This document shows positions 17,738 to 27,337 of a stretch of DNA of 64,000 nucleotides, piece after piece. A model generated the notes under the pieces. The model was given only the letters and a program-made list of their open reading frames with translations, was not told where the DNA came from and searched no databases. This DNA comes from Nocardioides sp. zg-1228. GTDB lineage: Bacteria > Actinomycetota > Actinomycetes > Propionibacteriales > Nocardioidaceae. The stretch lies in assembly GCF_017086465.1 (NCBI RefSeq), contig NZ_CP070961.1, positions 3,038,001-3,102,000 on the forward strand, read 5' to 3'. Both the position numbers and the translations under genes were made by a program. Each line of letters starts with the position of its first letter. Position 1 is the stretch's first letter.

Positions 17738-18603
17738 GGACCAGGGCTGGTGTCGGCGTCGCCGTCTGCCATGAACTCGCGGAGCGCCCGTGCGAAGCGG
17801 TCGGGGTCGTCGAGGTGCGGGAAGTGGCCGGCGCCCTCGAAGAGCTCCACCCGGCAGCCCGGCAGTGCGCGCTGGGCGCTCAGCGCGTGCCAGGCGGGGA
17901 TCATCCGGTCGCGCGAGCCCCACACGATCAGGGTGGGCGGCGGTGTCACGGCACCCAGGTGGTCGTGGGCACTGATGCTCTGGCCGCCGATGTCGATGAC
18001 GGCCCGGGTGGTCGCGAGGAAGGACCGGCGGCTCTCGCGGTCGCCGAGCGAGGTGAAGCCGCGCCAGATCGCACCGATGTCGGCCCCGGGCCTCCAGCCG
18101 ACCTTCCGAGCTCCGCGGCCCAGCGCCTCGACCCGCTCCAGGACGGGTGCGGAGGCGATCACCCCGAGCACCTGCGCGGCGCCGGGGAGCGTGGCCGAGC
18201 GCAGCACGAGGTGGACCTCGCGACCGAGGCCGCCGCTCGCCACGAGCACGAGCCTGTCCACGCGCTCGGGGAACAGGTAGTAGAACTGCATCGCGATCCC
18301 GCCGCCGAGCGAGTGGCCCACGAGCGTGACCCGTTCGATGCCGAGATGGTCGAGCAGGTCGCGCAGCGTCGCGGCGTGCGAGCTGAGCGAGTAGTCGCCC
18401 GTCGGCTTGGCGGAGTCGCCGTGCCCGAAGAGGTCGGGCACCACCACACGGTGATCCTCGTCGACCGCGTCGACGAGGTGGGACCACTGGCGCTGCGAGC
18501 CCAGGATGCCGTGGATGAAGAGGACCGCGGGCCCCGAGCCACTGTCGACGTACGACAGCTCGTGTCCGTGGAGCACGACCGTCCGCGGAGCCAGGGGGGT
18601 CAT
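17734..18603 (-). CDS. Alpha/beta-fold hydrolase
   Basis: 289 residues of the alpha/beta hydrolase fold: oxyanion motif FIHGILGSQRQW (residues 30-40), nucleophile elbow LVGHSLGGG with Ser98, and catalytic His in EGAGHFPHLDDPDRFA near the C-terminus. Such proteins hydrolyse esters, amides or haloalkanes in the cytosol; the substrate is not fixed. It lies upstream of rrf2 on the same strand and its 3' end carries the rrf2 operator. Confidence 0.88.
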   Translation of the reverse strand: MTPLAPRTVVLHGHELSYVDSGSGPAVLFIHGILGSQRQWSHLVDAVDEDHRVVVPDLFGHGDSAKPTGDYSLSSHAATLRDLLDHLGIERVTLVGHSLGGGIAMQFYYLFPERVDRLVLVASGGLGREVHLVLRSATLPGAAQVLGVIASAPVLERVEALGRGARKVGWRPGADIGAIWRGFTSLGDRESRRSFLATTRAVIDIGGQSISAHDHLGAVTPPPTLIVWGSRDRMIPAWHALSAQRALPGCRVELFEGAGHFPHLDDPDRFARALREFMADGDADTSPGP

Positions 18604-18696
18604 CGTCGCTCCCGGGGTCGAGAGGGGGTGGGTTACCCCACGGTAACCCCTCGCGCGCGGGCAGCGGCGGGATCGGGCGAAGATCGTCCGTCGGGG

Positions 18697-20388
18697 TCAG
18701 CGGTCCGGCCGCACCCACGCGTGGCCCCACGGGCCCAGCTCCAGCGGCTCGAGGCGACGGCCGGTGAGCACGTCGGTGCCGACGACGTCGGTGAGGCGGA
18801 CGACGTCGGCGCTGACGTTGGTGACGCAGAGGAGCTCGTCGGGGGTGCCCCGGCCACGACGGACCGCGAAGACGCGGTCGTCGGGCCGTTCGACGTGCTG
18901 GGTGCCGAACGGCGAGAAGGCGGGCTCGCTGCGGCGTACGTCGAGCAGCCGGCGGAGGCCGGTGAACACCGCGCGCCGCCGGGGGTCGTCGGCGAGCTCC
19001 GCCAGCAGCCGGTCCGCGTCGAGCACCGCCCGGTTGATCCGCCGGTTGATCCGGCTGGTGACCATCCCCTCGAGGTCGGGCGGGGAGCCGACGAGCGAGT
19101 GGAGGTAGATCGCCGGGACACCGAGGAACGCGAGCAGGATGCTGTGCGCGGCCAGCGACTTCCCGGCGAGCACGGACGGGTCGCGCGCCTCCTCGACGGT
19201 GCAGAGCGCGTCGAGATAGCTGAGGTTGAGCTCGTAGACGCTCCGTGAGCCGTCGGGCCGCTCCACCCACGAGACCCGGCCGCCGTGGGCGTGGGTCCGG
19301 TCGACCAGCGCCCTGCGCTCGGCCTGGTCGAGGATCCCCTCCGTGGCACGCATCCCGATCCCGTCGTGGCTGGCCAGGAAGTTGAACCAGGTGGCCGTGT
19401 CGCTGACCGGTCCGATCCCGGCGGCCCAGTCGCTGAGCCGCGACGTCGACCCGGCCACGAAGGAGTGCAGCACCAGCGGCGGGAGGGCGAACTGGTAGAC
19501 GAGGTGGGCCTCGTCGTGACCGTCGCCGAAGTAGGAGACGTTCTCGGCGTGCGGCACGTTGGTCTCGGTCAGCAGCCGCGCGCCGGGCGCGACGTGGTCG
19601 ACCAGCGCCCGCCACAGCTTGATCACCGCGTGTGTCTGCGGGAGGTGGAGGCAGCTGGTGCCGGACTCCTTCCAGAGGAAGCCGATCGCGTCGAGCCGGA
19701 TGGCGCACGCGCCGCGCGCGAGGTAGCCGAGCAGCACGTCGGCCAGCTCCTCCAGGGCTCGCGGCTCCCGGACGTCCACGTCGACCTGGTCCTCACCGAA
19801 CGTGGTCCAGGCCCGCGCCTCGGTGCCGTCGGGCCGCGCGAAGGCGTGGAACAGGGGCGTCGTCCGCGGTCGCGTCACGCGGGAGGTGTCGAAGTCGGGA
19901 TCCTCCTCGAGGTAGAACCCGCGGCGGGCCGGGTCGCCCGCCAGCCAGCCGAGGAACCACGGACTGCGGCTGGAGGTGTGGTTGGCGACGAAGTCGAGCA
20001 TCAGCCCGTGCTCGGCGGACAGGTCGGTGACGTCCTGCCAGTCGCCCAGCGCCGGGTTGACCGCTCGGTGGTCGACGACCGCGAAGCCGTCGTCGGACGT
20101 CCACGGGAAGATCGGCAGCAGGTGGACGTCGCTGACCACGTCGCCGACCGCGTCGTGCAGGAACCGGCCGAGCGTGTGCAGCGGCGCCTCCCCGCGCCTG
20201 CGGATCCCGTCGCCGTAGGTGATCAGGTAGGTCGTCCGATGGGTCAGCGGCGCGATCTCGCGCCCGGCGAGGAGCTCGGCGTACCGCTGCGCCAGGGCGA
20301 CCAGGCGGGCGCCGATCTCGTCGGAGCGACCGGGGTAGAGCAGCGCCAGGTGCGGCGAGATCCTGGCCGCGAGGCCGTCGGCGCTCAC
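18697..20388 (-). CDS. GH13 enzyme, sucrose/glucosylglycerate phosphorylase-like (GH13_18)
   Basis: 563 residues, no signal peptide. GH13 motifs are in order: DFVANHTSSRSPWF, ACAIRLDAIGFLWKE (nucleophile Asp), RLLTETNVPHAENVSYF (acid/base Glu) and FLASHDGIGMR (stabilising Asp). The LYPGR opening, THRTTYLITYGD and DAIGFLWKESGTSC fit subfamily 18, which contains sucrose phosphorylase and glucosylglycerate phosphorylase. These enzymes use phosphate to release glucose 1-phosphate, saving ATP. It is the last gene of an eight-gene operon; the GTG overlaps the preceding stop as GTGA. The exact glucoside is unknown. Confidence 0.85.
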   Translation of the reverse strand: MSADGLAARISPHLALLYPGRSDEIGARLVALAQRYAELLAGREIAPLTHRTTYLITYGDGIRRRGEAPLHTLGRFLHDAVGDVVSDVHLLPIFPWTSDDGFAVVDHRAVNPALGDWQDVTDLSAEHGLMLDFVANHTSSRSPWFLGWLAGDPARRGFYLEEDPDFDTSRVTRPRTTPLFHAFARPDGTEARAWTTFGEDQVDVDVREPRALEELADVLLGYLARGACAIRLDAIGFLWKESGTSCLHLPQTHAVIKLWRALVDHVAPGARLLTETNVPHAENVSYFGDGHDEAHLVYQFALPPLVLHSFVAGSTSRLSDWAAGIGPVSDTATWFNFLASHDGIGMRATEGILDQAERRALVDRTHAHGGRVSWVERPDGSRSVYELNLSYLDALCTVEEARDPSVLAGKSLAAHSILLAFLGVPAIYLHSLVGSPPDLEGMVTSRINRRINRAVLDADRLLAELADDPRRRAVFTGLRRLLDVRRSEPAFSPFGTQHVERPDDRVFAVRRGRGTPDELLCVTNVSADVVRLTDVVGTDVLTGRRLEPLELGPWGHAWVRPDR

Positions 20389-21746
20389 CTCGTCACCTCG
20401 CGCTGCGCCACCTCGGCGCCGGACCGGATGCGCTCGAGCGGGAACGGGGTGCCCGCGTCGACGGTGTCGGCCAGCAGCCGCCGCACGATCGCCAGGCCCG
20501 AGCCGTCGAGCTCGGCGACCCGGTCGGAGAACGAGCGGAGGCCGCCGTACTCGCGGGCGAGCGCCGCCCACCGCTCGCGGTGCGCGTACGTCGGGCGCGC
20601 GACCACGCAGTCGGGGTCGTTGACCCACAGCCGGCCGTGCTGCCACGCCCGCGCGGCCATCGGCATGAGCCCGCGCAGGCCGGTCGAGCCGTCCTCGCCG
20701 CCCTCGTGGAAGGTGTCCGGGGAGACTCGCATGGCGTCGACCAGGCCGACGCTCGGCAGCAGGGGTGCGCCGCAGCCGACCAGGTAGACGTGCGGGCCGA
20801 CCGCGTCCCGCACCAGCTCCAGCCCCCTCCGGTAGGCCGTGACGCCGTCGACGTCGTCGTGGCGCCGGCCGGGCACCGCGCCGCCGTAGAGGAAGTCGAG
20901 CTTGAGGTAGTCGATGCCGAGGGCGGTCAGTCGTCCGAGCGCGTCGACCAGCAGCTCCTGCACGCCGGGGTGGGTGAGGTCGAGGCCGGCCAGCGCCTGG
21001 CCCCAGTTGCGTCCGGCCGGGCCGACCAGCCAGTCGGCGTGGTCGCGGGCGAGGGTGGTCTCGACCCCCACCAGGAAGGGGGCCGCCCAGAGACCGGCGC
21101 GGCGGCCGGTCGAGCGGATCTCCTCGACGAGCCCGACCAGCGACCCGAACCGCGCGGACGGGAGCAGGCCCTCCCCCAGCCCGGCGCTCCACCCGTCGTC
21201 GACCTGGACCACGTCGACCGGCAGGTCGTGGGACTCGATCGCGTGGAGGTTGTCGCGGACGTCGTCGGCGGTGACCTCCTCGAAGTAGCGGTACCAGGAG
21301 CACCACACCGTCGGCGGCGCGCCGCTCGGGAGGGGGCCGCGGGCGGCGGCGAGCTCGTCGCCGTACGCCGCCAGGGCGGCCTCACCGCCGTCGACGTGCT
21401 CGGTCGTGGCGACGTCGCCGGTGGCGCGGACGACGACCCGGTCGTGCTCGAGGACGGCGTGGACGGTCGGCACGTCGTGGCGGCCCGCAGCGGCGCGGTA
21501 GCAGTGGGCCGGATCGCCGGTCCCGGGGTCGACGACCAGCAGGCCCTCGCCCTGGAACGCCTCGCGGTGGACCGGGGTGCCGGGGCGGAAGCGCATCAGG
21601 TGCTGCCAGTGGTGCTCGGGACGCCGGGGGCTCGCGGTCACCGGGGACCACGTCGCGGGGCTCCAGCTCTGCCAGCCCTCGGCGTAGACGCGGCCGCGGA
21701 CCGGGTCGACCGCGAGCTCGCCGACGACCTCGCCGCCCCGCGTCAC
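20385..21746 (-). CDS. GH36-like alpha-galactosidase, cytoplasmic
   Basis: 453 residues with a short N-terminal beta domain (YAEGWQSWSPATW is a GH36 signature) and a TIM barrel. PTVWCSWYRYFEEVTADDV starts the barrel, VVQVDDGWSAGLGEG follows, LGIDYLKLDFLYGG carries the nucleophile Asp and AMRVSPDT the acid/base Asp. No signal peptide, so it acts on imported alpha-galactosides or related sugars. It is shorter than classical GH36 enzymes of about 700 residues because the large N-terminal domain is reduced. GTG 21746 overlaps the preceding gene. Confidence 0.85.
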   Translation of the reverse strand: MTRGGEVVGELAVDPVRGRVYAEGWQSWSPATWSPVTASPRRPEHHWQHLMRFRPGTPVHREAFQGEGLLVVDPGTGDPAHCYRAAAGRHDVPTVHAVLEHDRVVVRATGDVATTEHVDGGEAALAAYGDELAAARGPLPSGAPPTVWCSWYRYFEEVTADDVRDNLHAIESHDLPVDVVQVDDGWSAGLGEGLLPSARFGSLVGLVEEIRSTGRRAGLWAAPFLVGVETTLARDHADWLVGPAGRNWGQALAGLDLTHPGVQELLVDALGRLTALGIDYLKLDFLYGGAVPGRRHDDVDGVTAYRRGLELVRDAVGPHVYLVGCGAPLLPSVGLVDAMRVSPDTFHEGGEDGSTGLRGLMPMAARAWQHGRLWVNDPDCVVARPTYAHRERWAALAREYGGLRSFSDRVAELDGSGLAIVRRLLADTVDAGTPFPLERIRSGAEVAQREVTR

Positions 21747-22831
21747 GGCGCCACCAGGGGGTACGACGGCGCGACCGGGACGCCGCCGCGCTCGGCGGAC
21801 TCGCGGGCGGCGAGCACCAGCGCCACGGACCGGGAGGCGTCGGCCGCGCTGTTCTCCGGCTGGCGGCCCTCGGCCACGGCGCACATCAGCTCGCCCATCG
21901 CGGCCGCGAACCCGTCCACGAACCACGCACCCTGCAGCGGGATCGGACGGCGCGACGAGCCGTCGTCGTGCTCGAGCCGGTCGGAGTCGAGCAGGACGCT
22001 GCCGCGCAGGGTGCCGGTCGTGCCGTGCACCCAGAACGGGCACCCGGGCTCGGCCGAGACGGCGTTCCCCGCGATCCGCACGACGGCGGAGGCGCCCGAC
22101 TGGGCGGCCAGGGACAGCGTCGCCGACCACGGGTTGAGCGCGTCGGCGGGCTGCCCGGGGACCCGCGAGTCCACCGCCTGCACCGAGACCACCTCGCCGG
22201 CGCCACCGTCGCGGAGCCAGGTGCGGGTGATGTCCACCCAGTGCAGGAGGTAGTCGGTGAGCAGCATGTGCGGCACGTCGTCGAAGGGCGTCCCCGCCAG
22301 TGGGGGAAGCGGCTTGTCGTGCAGGTGGGTGACCCCGACCAGGTCGCCGACCGCACCCGCGCGCAGCAGCAGCGTGGCCGCGCGCCACGGCGGCGCCCAG
22401 CGCCCGTTGTGGTTGACCGCGACCCGGACACCGGCCGCGTCGGCGGCAGCGAGCAGGCCCGGCAGGGCGCGCAGGTCGTCGCCGGACAGCGTCAGCGGCT
22501 TCTGCGCGAGCACGTGCTTGCCGGCGGCGATCGCGGCCGCGATCCACTCCAGCCGGCCCTCCGGGCCGGTCGCGATGTCGACGAACCGCACGGCGGGGTC
22601 GGCGAGCAGGTCGTCGGCCGTGTCGTAGACACGGCCGACGAACGGGAACCGCTCGCGCACGGTCCGCGTGGTGCCGGGGCTGCGGCTCCACACGCCGGCC
22701 ACCCCCACGCCGTACTGCTCGTAGGCGGGCAGGTGGGCGGACTGCGCGATGGTGCCGCAGCCGAGGATCGCCACGCCGCCCCGATCGGCGGGGAACCGGG
22801 GTCCGGTCTCGCCCACGGCCGGCGCGCTCAT
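21743..22831 (-). CDS. Gfo/Idh/MocA family oxidoreductase
   Basis: 362 residues. The N-terminal Rossmann motif is VAILGCGTIAQSAHLPAY. The usual EKP substrate/cofactor motif appears as QKP in KHVLAQKPLTL, an unusual Glu-to-Gln change. The C-terminal half has the family beta-sheet with LLTDYLLHWVDITRTWL supplying the conserved D-x3-H. These enzymes oxidise or reduce sugar or inositol hydroxyls with NAD(P). It lies in a sugar operon with overlapping stops and starts, so it likely processes the imported sugar. Confidence 0.88.
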   Translation of the reverse strand: MSAPAVGETGPRFPADRGGVAILGCGTIAQSAHLPAYEQYGVGVAGVWSRSPGTTRTVRERFPFVGRVYDTADDLLADPAVRFVDIATGPEGRLEWIAAAIAAGKHVLAQKPLTLSGDDLRALPGLLAAADAAGVRVAVNHNGRWAPPWRAATLLLRAGAVGDLVGVTHLHDKPLPPLAGTPFDDVPHMLLTDYLLHWVDITRTWLRDGGAGEVVSVQAVDSRVPGQPADALNPWSATLSLAAQSGASAVVRIAGNAVSAEPGCPFWVHGTTGTLRGSVLLDSDRLEHDDGSSRRPIPLQGAWFVDGFAAAMGELMCAVAEGRQPENSAADASRSVALVLAARESAERGGVPVAPSYPLVAP

Positions 22832-23892
22832 GGGTCGTCCGGGGCGGCCGGGAAGCGCAGCACCGCCTGGAGGATGTCGGGGTCACCTCGGTCGAGGCGC
22901 GCGAAGATCGTGGCCACGTCGGCGGCGTCGACCACGTCGGTCACCAGCGACCGTACGTCGACCCGTCCCTGCCGGACCTGGTCCATGAACGTCCGCACCA
23001 GTCGCGGCTGGTCCCACCGCGACCGCAGCTCCCCCGGCACGCCGGAGATCTGGCTCGCCACGATCCGCACCCGGTTGTGGTGGAACTCCTCGCCGAGCCG
23101 CAGGTGGGCCGCGCCGCCCTGGTAGAAGCCGGCGGCCACGACGGTGCCGTCGACGACCACCGACCGCACCGCCTCGTGCAGCGCCCGGTCGCTGCCGCTG
23201 AGCTCGATCGCGGCGTCGACGCCGCCCCCCGACCACTCGCGGACCACCGCCCCGGCGCCACCGGGTGCGTCGGCCGCCACCACGGCCCCGGCGCCCATGG
23301 CGCGGGCCGCGTCGAGCCGCCGGTCGAGGGCGTCGACGGCGACCACCTGCGCGCCACTGAGGACGGCGACCCGGGTCGCCAGCAGCCCGATGACGCCCTG
23401 GCCGAAGACCGCGACGCGGTCGCCGAGGCGTACGTCGGCGGCGAGGACGGCGTTGAGCGCGATCGCCCCGACCCGCGCGAACGTGCCCGACACGGCGTCT
23501 CCACCCCGCCACACCCGGTCGCGCACGGCCGCGGCGGGGACGACCGCCTCGCTGCGGTGGCCCCAGATGCCGTGGACCACGTCGCCGACGACCGGGCCGG
23601 CCATGCCCTCGGGCACGTCGTCGGCCACCTCGACGACCTCGCCCACCTCGGAGTAGCCCCAGCCCACGACCGGGTAGGCGAAGGTCGGCTGCCCCTCCAC
23701 GAACAGTCGGCGCTCGGCGTCCCATGTGCGCGAGAGGTAGGGGTTGGACCCCCGGTAGGCCGTCAGCTCGGTGCCGGCCGAGATCCCGGAGTACCAGGTG
23801 CGCACCCGCACCGACCCGGGCACGAGCGGCGCAGCGTCACACGGAACCAGCGCGACGTTCCCCGGCGCGGTGAACGAGACGACCTCGGGCAC
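22828..23892 (-). CDS. MDR-family dehydrogenase (zinc-type alcohol dehydrogenase-like)
   Basis: 354 residues of the medium-chain dehydrogenase fold. The cofactor motif is VFGQGVIGLLATRVAVLSGAQVVAVD, ending in Asp, which suggests NAD. The catalytic-zinc cysteine region reads YSGISAGTELTAYRG, lacking the usual Cys, as in a branch of non-zinc or BchC-like dehydrogenases. It probably oxidises a sugar alcohol or aldose together with the neighbouring Gfo/Idh enzyme. GTG 23892; the gap to the upstream permease gene is seven bases. Confidence 0.82.
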   Translation of the reverse strand: MPEVVSFTAPGNVALVPCDAAPLVPGSVRVRTWYSGISAGTELTAYRGSNPYLSRTWDAERRLFVEGQPTFAYPVVGWGYSEVGEVVEVADDVPEGMAGPVVGDVVHGIWGHRSEAVVPAAAVRDRVWRGGDAVSGTFARVGAIALNAVLAADVRLGDRVAVFGQGVIGLLATRVAVLSGAQVVAVDALDRRLDAARAMGAGAVVAADAPGGAGAVVREWSGGGVDAAIELSGSDRALHEAVRSVVVDGTVVAAGFYQGGAAHLRLGEEFHHNRVRIVASQISGVPGELRSRWDQPRLVRTFMDQVRQGRVDVRSLVTDVVDAADVATIFARLDRGDPDILQAVLRFPAAPDDP

Positions 23893-23899
23893 CCCCGGC

Positions 23900-24775
23900 T
23901 CAGCCCTTCTCCGCGCCCGCGGTCAGCCCGCCCGCCAGCCACCGCTCGCTGAGGAAGAACATGACGACGATCGGGAGGGTCAGGATGACCGAGCCCGCCA
24001 TCAGCACGGTGGTCGGCACCTCGATGCTCCCGGCCAGCTGGGACAGCCCGAGGGAGACGGTCCAGTTATCCCGGCGCTCGACGAGGAAGAGCAGGGCGAA
24101 GAGGAACTCGTTCCACGCGATCATGAAGACGAACAGCGCGTTGGACGCGATCGCCGGCAGCGCGAGCGGCAGGCTCACGTGCCGCATCGCCTGCAGGCGC
24201 GTGCACCCGTCGATGGCGGCCGCCTCCTCGAGGCTGGCCGGGATGGTGTCGAAGTAGTTGCGCAGCATGTAGATCGACACCGCCGCCACCTGGGCGACGT
24301 AGACGACGAGCAGTCCGGTGAGGGTGCCGCGCTGCCCGATGCGGGTGAAGAACACGAACAGCGGGATGGCGAGCAGGATCGCGGGGAAGAAGTAGACCGC
24401 GAGGAAGACCGCGCTGATCTGGCGCCGGCCGAAGAAGTCGAGCCGACTCACCGCGTACGCACCGGGGATGGCCACGAGCAGGCTCAGCACGACGGTGCCG
24501 ACGGCGACGAGGGCGCTGTTCTTGATGAAGGTCAGGAAGCCCTGCCCCCCGTCCTCGGTCGAGGCGAGCACGTCGCGGTAGGTGCCGAGGTCGATCTCGC
24601 CCGAGGCCGGCCACAGCGCGCCGGGGTCCTGGAGCAGGCTCTCGAGCGGACGGAACGACAGGAGCACCATGTAGTAGAAGGGGAAGAGCGTGATCAGGAG
24701 GAGGAACGCGATCGTGAGCGGCCGGAGCACGCCCCACAGCCTGCGCTCGACCGCGTCGCGGCCGGTCGTGCTCAT
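23900..24775 (-). CDS. Carbohydrate ABC transporter permease, MalG type
   Basis: 291 residues with six membrane helices. The cytoplasmic EAA loop that docks the ATPase reads EEAAAIDGCTRLQAMRHVSLPLALP, and PFYYMVLLSFRP follows the first helix, as in MalG-type subunits. It pairs with the MalF-type permease upstream. ATG 24775 has a strong GGAGGAGG site and overlaps the preceding stop (ATGA). No ATPase gene is present here, so a shared MsiK-like ATPase elsewhere is likely (inference). Confidence 0.92.
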   Translation of the reverse strand: MSTTGRDAVERRLWGVLRPLTIAFLLLITLFPFYYMVLLSFRPLESLLQDPGALWPASGEIDLGTYRDVLASTEDGGQGFLTFIKNSALVAVGTVVLSLLVAIPGAYAVSRLDFFGRRQISAVFLAVYFFPAILLAIPLFVFFTRIGQRGTLTGLLVVYVAQVAAVSIYMLRNYFDTIPASLEEAAAIDGCTRLQAMRHVSLPLALPAIASNALFVFMIAWNEFLFALLFLVERRDNWTVSLGLSQLAGSIEVPTTVLMAGSVILTLPIVVMFFLSERWLAGGLTAGAEKG

Positions 24776-25791
24776 GCCACCTCCTCCGAACGGCCGAAGA
24801 GCCTGAGGTAGGCGGTCACCAGCACCGCCAGGATCGCGGCCAGCACCAGCGCCTGGGCCGCCGCGGCACCGATGTCGCCGCGGTTGATCAGGTAGTCGTA
24901 GACGCGCACCGCGACCACCTGGGTGCCGGCTCCGCCACCGGTGAGCAGGTAGATGTCGTCGAAGTTGTTGAACGTCCAGATGAAGCGCAGCACCGTGAGC
25001 ACGGCGATGGTCGGGAGCAGCTGCGGCAGCACGACGTGGCGGAACCGCTGGCTCGGGCTCGCGCCGTCCATCATCGCCGCCTCGTCGAGGGTGTCGGGGA
25101 TGGCCTGGAGCCGCGCGGTGAGGAAGAGGAAGGCGAACGGGAAGGAGCGCCACGCCTCGAACAGCACCACGCTGAGCATCGCCTGGCTGACCGGGAGCTC
25201 CGCGCCGAACAGCGAGATGGGCTCGCCCGAGCTGAGGAACGCGATCGGCTCGTCCCAGCCCAGCAGGGTGGTGCCGTAGTGGTTGGCCACGCCGAACTGC
25301 GGGTTGAGCATCGTGGCCCACACGAAGGTCGCGGCCACCACGGGCGCGACGTAGGGCAGCAGCATGCAGGCCCGCGCGAGCCCGCGCCCCCGGAACGGCC
25401 GGCGCAGCGCGAGCGCCGCGACCAGCCCGAGCGCGATGGCGCAGACCGTGCCGCCCACCGAGTAGACGAGGGTGTTGACCAGCGCGTCGAGGAAGCCCGG
25501 GGAGGTCAGGACGTTGCGGAAGTTCTCGAGGCTGTAGTCGCCGACCACACCGGTGGTGCTGAGGTTGAGCAGCCGCACCCGCTGGAACGCCAGGGAGATC
25601 GTCCAGAGGATCGGCAGCACCACCATCGTCGCGACGATGACGACCGTGGGGGTGATCAGCAGGTAGCCGGTGCGCCGGTCGTCCCGCGCGCGGACCGAGC
25701 GCACCCGCCGGTTGCGCCGGCCGGTCGGGGTGCTCCCGTCCGGGTCCGGCGCTGCGACCGTCGCCGGGGCGGCCGGCCCGCTCATCGTCAC
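24772..25791 (-). CDS. Carbohydrate ABC transporter permease, MalF type
   Basis: 339 residues with six to seven membrane helices after a charged, proline-rich cytoplasmic N-terminus. The EAA motif is DEAAMMDGASPSQRFRHVVLPQLLP. It forms the channel with the MalG-type partner. The start is either GTG 25791, overlapping the binding-protein stop as GTGA, or ATG 25785. Confidence 0.92.
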   Translation of the reverse strand: MTMSGPAAPATVAAPDPDGSTPTGRRNRRVRSVRARDDRRTGYLLITPTVVIVATMVVLPILWTISLAFQRVRLLNLSTTGVVGDYSLENFRNVLTSPGFLDALVNTLVYSVGGTVCAIALGLVAALALRRPFRGRGLARACMLLPYVAPVVAATFVWATMLNPQFGVANHYGTTLLGWDEPIAFLSSGEPISLFGAELPVSQAMLSVVLFEAWRSFPFAFLFLTARLQAIPDTLDEAAMMDGASPSQRFRHVVLPQLLPTIAVLTVLRFIWTFNNFDDIYLLTGGGAGTQVVAVRVYDYLINRGDIGAAAAQALVLAAILAVLVTAYLRLFGRSEEVA

Positions 25792-27182
25792 AGCGAGTCC
25801 TGCACCGCTCGGATCGCGTCGGCCGCCTGCTTCGCGGCCTCGTCGGGAGACGTGCCGTTGGCCGCCTCGTTGACGGCGTTGGCCACCGGCTGCTCGCCCT
25901 GGATGGCGCCGAGCAGGTCGCCCTGTCCCTGCGGGATCGCCCAGCGCTGGAGGGTGTCGGTGCCGGACGTCAGCGCCTCGAGGACGTCGGGGCCGTAGAA
26001 GTCCGAGAGCGGGGCCTTCGTGTCGACGCCGACCTTCATCTTCGCCCAGGCGTCGGCGTAGTCGGTGGCGCCGGCGCTGTCACCGGAGCGGACCGGGATC
26101 TTGCCCTCGGGGGCGATCGCGATCCAGGGCTCGTAGCCGTCGGTCATCATGTACTCGACGAACTGCGTGGCCGAGTCGGCCGAGTCGGGCGTGATCGTCC
26201 ACGACGTGACCTCGCCGTACGTCTTCGGCTCCGAGCCCGACGGCCCCTGGATCGCGGTCACCACGCCGCTGTTCTCGGCCAGGAAGGCCTTGTCGCCCGT
26301 GCACTCCTCGCAGGTGGGCAGTGCGTCGTCGCGCAGGCCGGCCAGCTCGTCGAGGATGAAGCTCGACCAGATCAGCATGGCCGCCTGCCCCGCGAAGTAG
26401 GAGGCACGCGTGGTGTCGACGTCCTGGGCGCCGTTGACCGAGTAGTCCTGCTGCAGGGTGTTGTAGAACTCCAGCGCCTCGACGCACTCGTCGCTGTCGA
26501 GGGTGACCTCGCCGGCGTCGTCGACCATCTCGCAGTCATTGCCGAGACCGATCTCCTCGAAGGTCTGCGCGGTGAAGGCGTCACCGGCGACGTTGGCGCC
26601 CACGAAGCCCGCCACGTCGCTGCTGTCGAGCTCCTCCGCTGCGGCCAGCACGTCGTCGTACGTCTCCGGCGCAGCCAGTCCGGCCTTGTCGAAGAGGTCC
26701 TTGCGGTAGACGAGCAGCTGCACCCACGACTCGCTGGGCACCGCGAGCTGCGAGTCGCCGTCGGCCGTCAGCTCGAGGGCGCTCTCGCTGAAGGTGGCGG
26801 CGTCGAGGTTGTCGATCACCTCGCCGACCGCGGCGGTGTCGACGAGCTCGTTGGCCGACAGGGTGCGCACCTGCCCCAGCGGGAGGGCGCCGATGACGTC
26901 GGGCAGGTCGCCCGCGGCGGCGTTGGAGGTGAGCACCTGGTTGAACTGGTCCTCGGCGACGGCGACCAGCTCGACGTCGACGCCGCTGTCGGCGGCGAAG
27001 TCGTCGACGACCGCCTGGGTGGCGGCCACCCGGTCGGGGAGGTCCTCGACGATCCAGACGGTGAGGGCGTCGGCGTCCCCGCCGCCGTCCCCGTCGTCAC
27101 CGCCGCAGGCCGCCAGCGAGGCGACCAGCGTCGTGGCGAGCACGGCGGCTGCCCGAGATCGGGACCGGCGGAACGTGGACAT
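25788..27182 (-). CDS. Sugar ABC transporter substrate-binding lipoprotein
   Basis: 464 residues. The N-terminus is a lipoprotein signal (SRAAAVLATTLVASLAAC, lipobox LAAC), followed by an acidic Gly/Asp linker and a family 1 solute-binding fold (ADALTVWIVEDLPDRV, later NDCEMVDDAGEV and FAGQAAMLIWSSFILDEL). It captures the sugar outside the membrane and delivers it to the two permeases downstream. ATG 27182 with GGGAGG just upstream gives the correct signal peptide. First gene of the eight-gene operon, divergent from the ROK repressor. Confidence 0.92.
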   Translation of the reverse strand: MSTFRRSRSRAAAVLATTLVASLAACGGDDGDGGGDADALTVWIVEDLPDRVAATQAVVDDFAADSGVDVELVAVAEDQFNQVLTSNAAAGDLPDVIGALPLGQVRTLSANELVDTAAVGEVIDNLDAATFSESALELTADGDSQLAVPSESWVQLLVYRKDLFDKAGLAAPETYDDVLAAAEELDSSDVAGFVGANVAGDAFTAQTFEEIGLGNDCEMVDDAGEVTLDSDECVEALEFYNTLQQDYSVNGAQDVDTTRASYFAGQAAMLIWSSFILDELAGLRDDALPTCEECTGDKAFLAENSGVVTAIQGPSGSEPKTYGEVTSWTITPDSADSATQFVEYMMTDGYEPWIAIAPEGKIPVRSGDSAGATDYADAWAKMKVGVDTKAPLSDFYGPDVLEALTSGTDTLQRWAIPQGQGDLLGAIQGEQPVANAVNEAANGTSPDEAAKQAADAIRAVQDSL

Positions 27183-27337
27183 GGAGCCTCCCGATGTGAG
27201 CACGCGCACTTTTGCTCACACAATCGACCTATCATGTCTAGGTGTCAAGCAATTACTGCTGAGCGCTTGCGCATGTGGGATCATGGCCGACGCAACTGCG
27301 GCGCTCGCAGACAGTCGCAGGAGGAGGAGACCCGCCC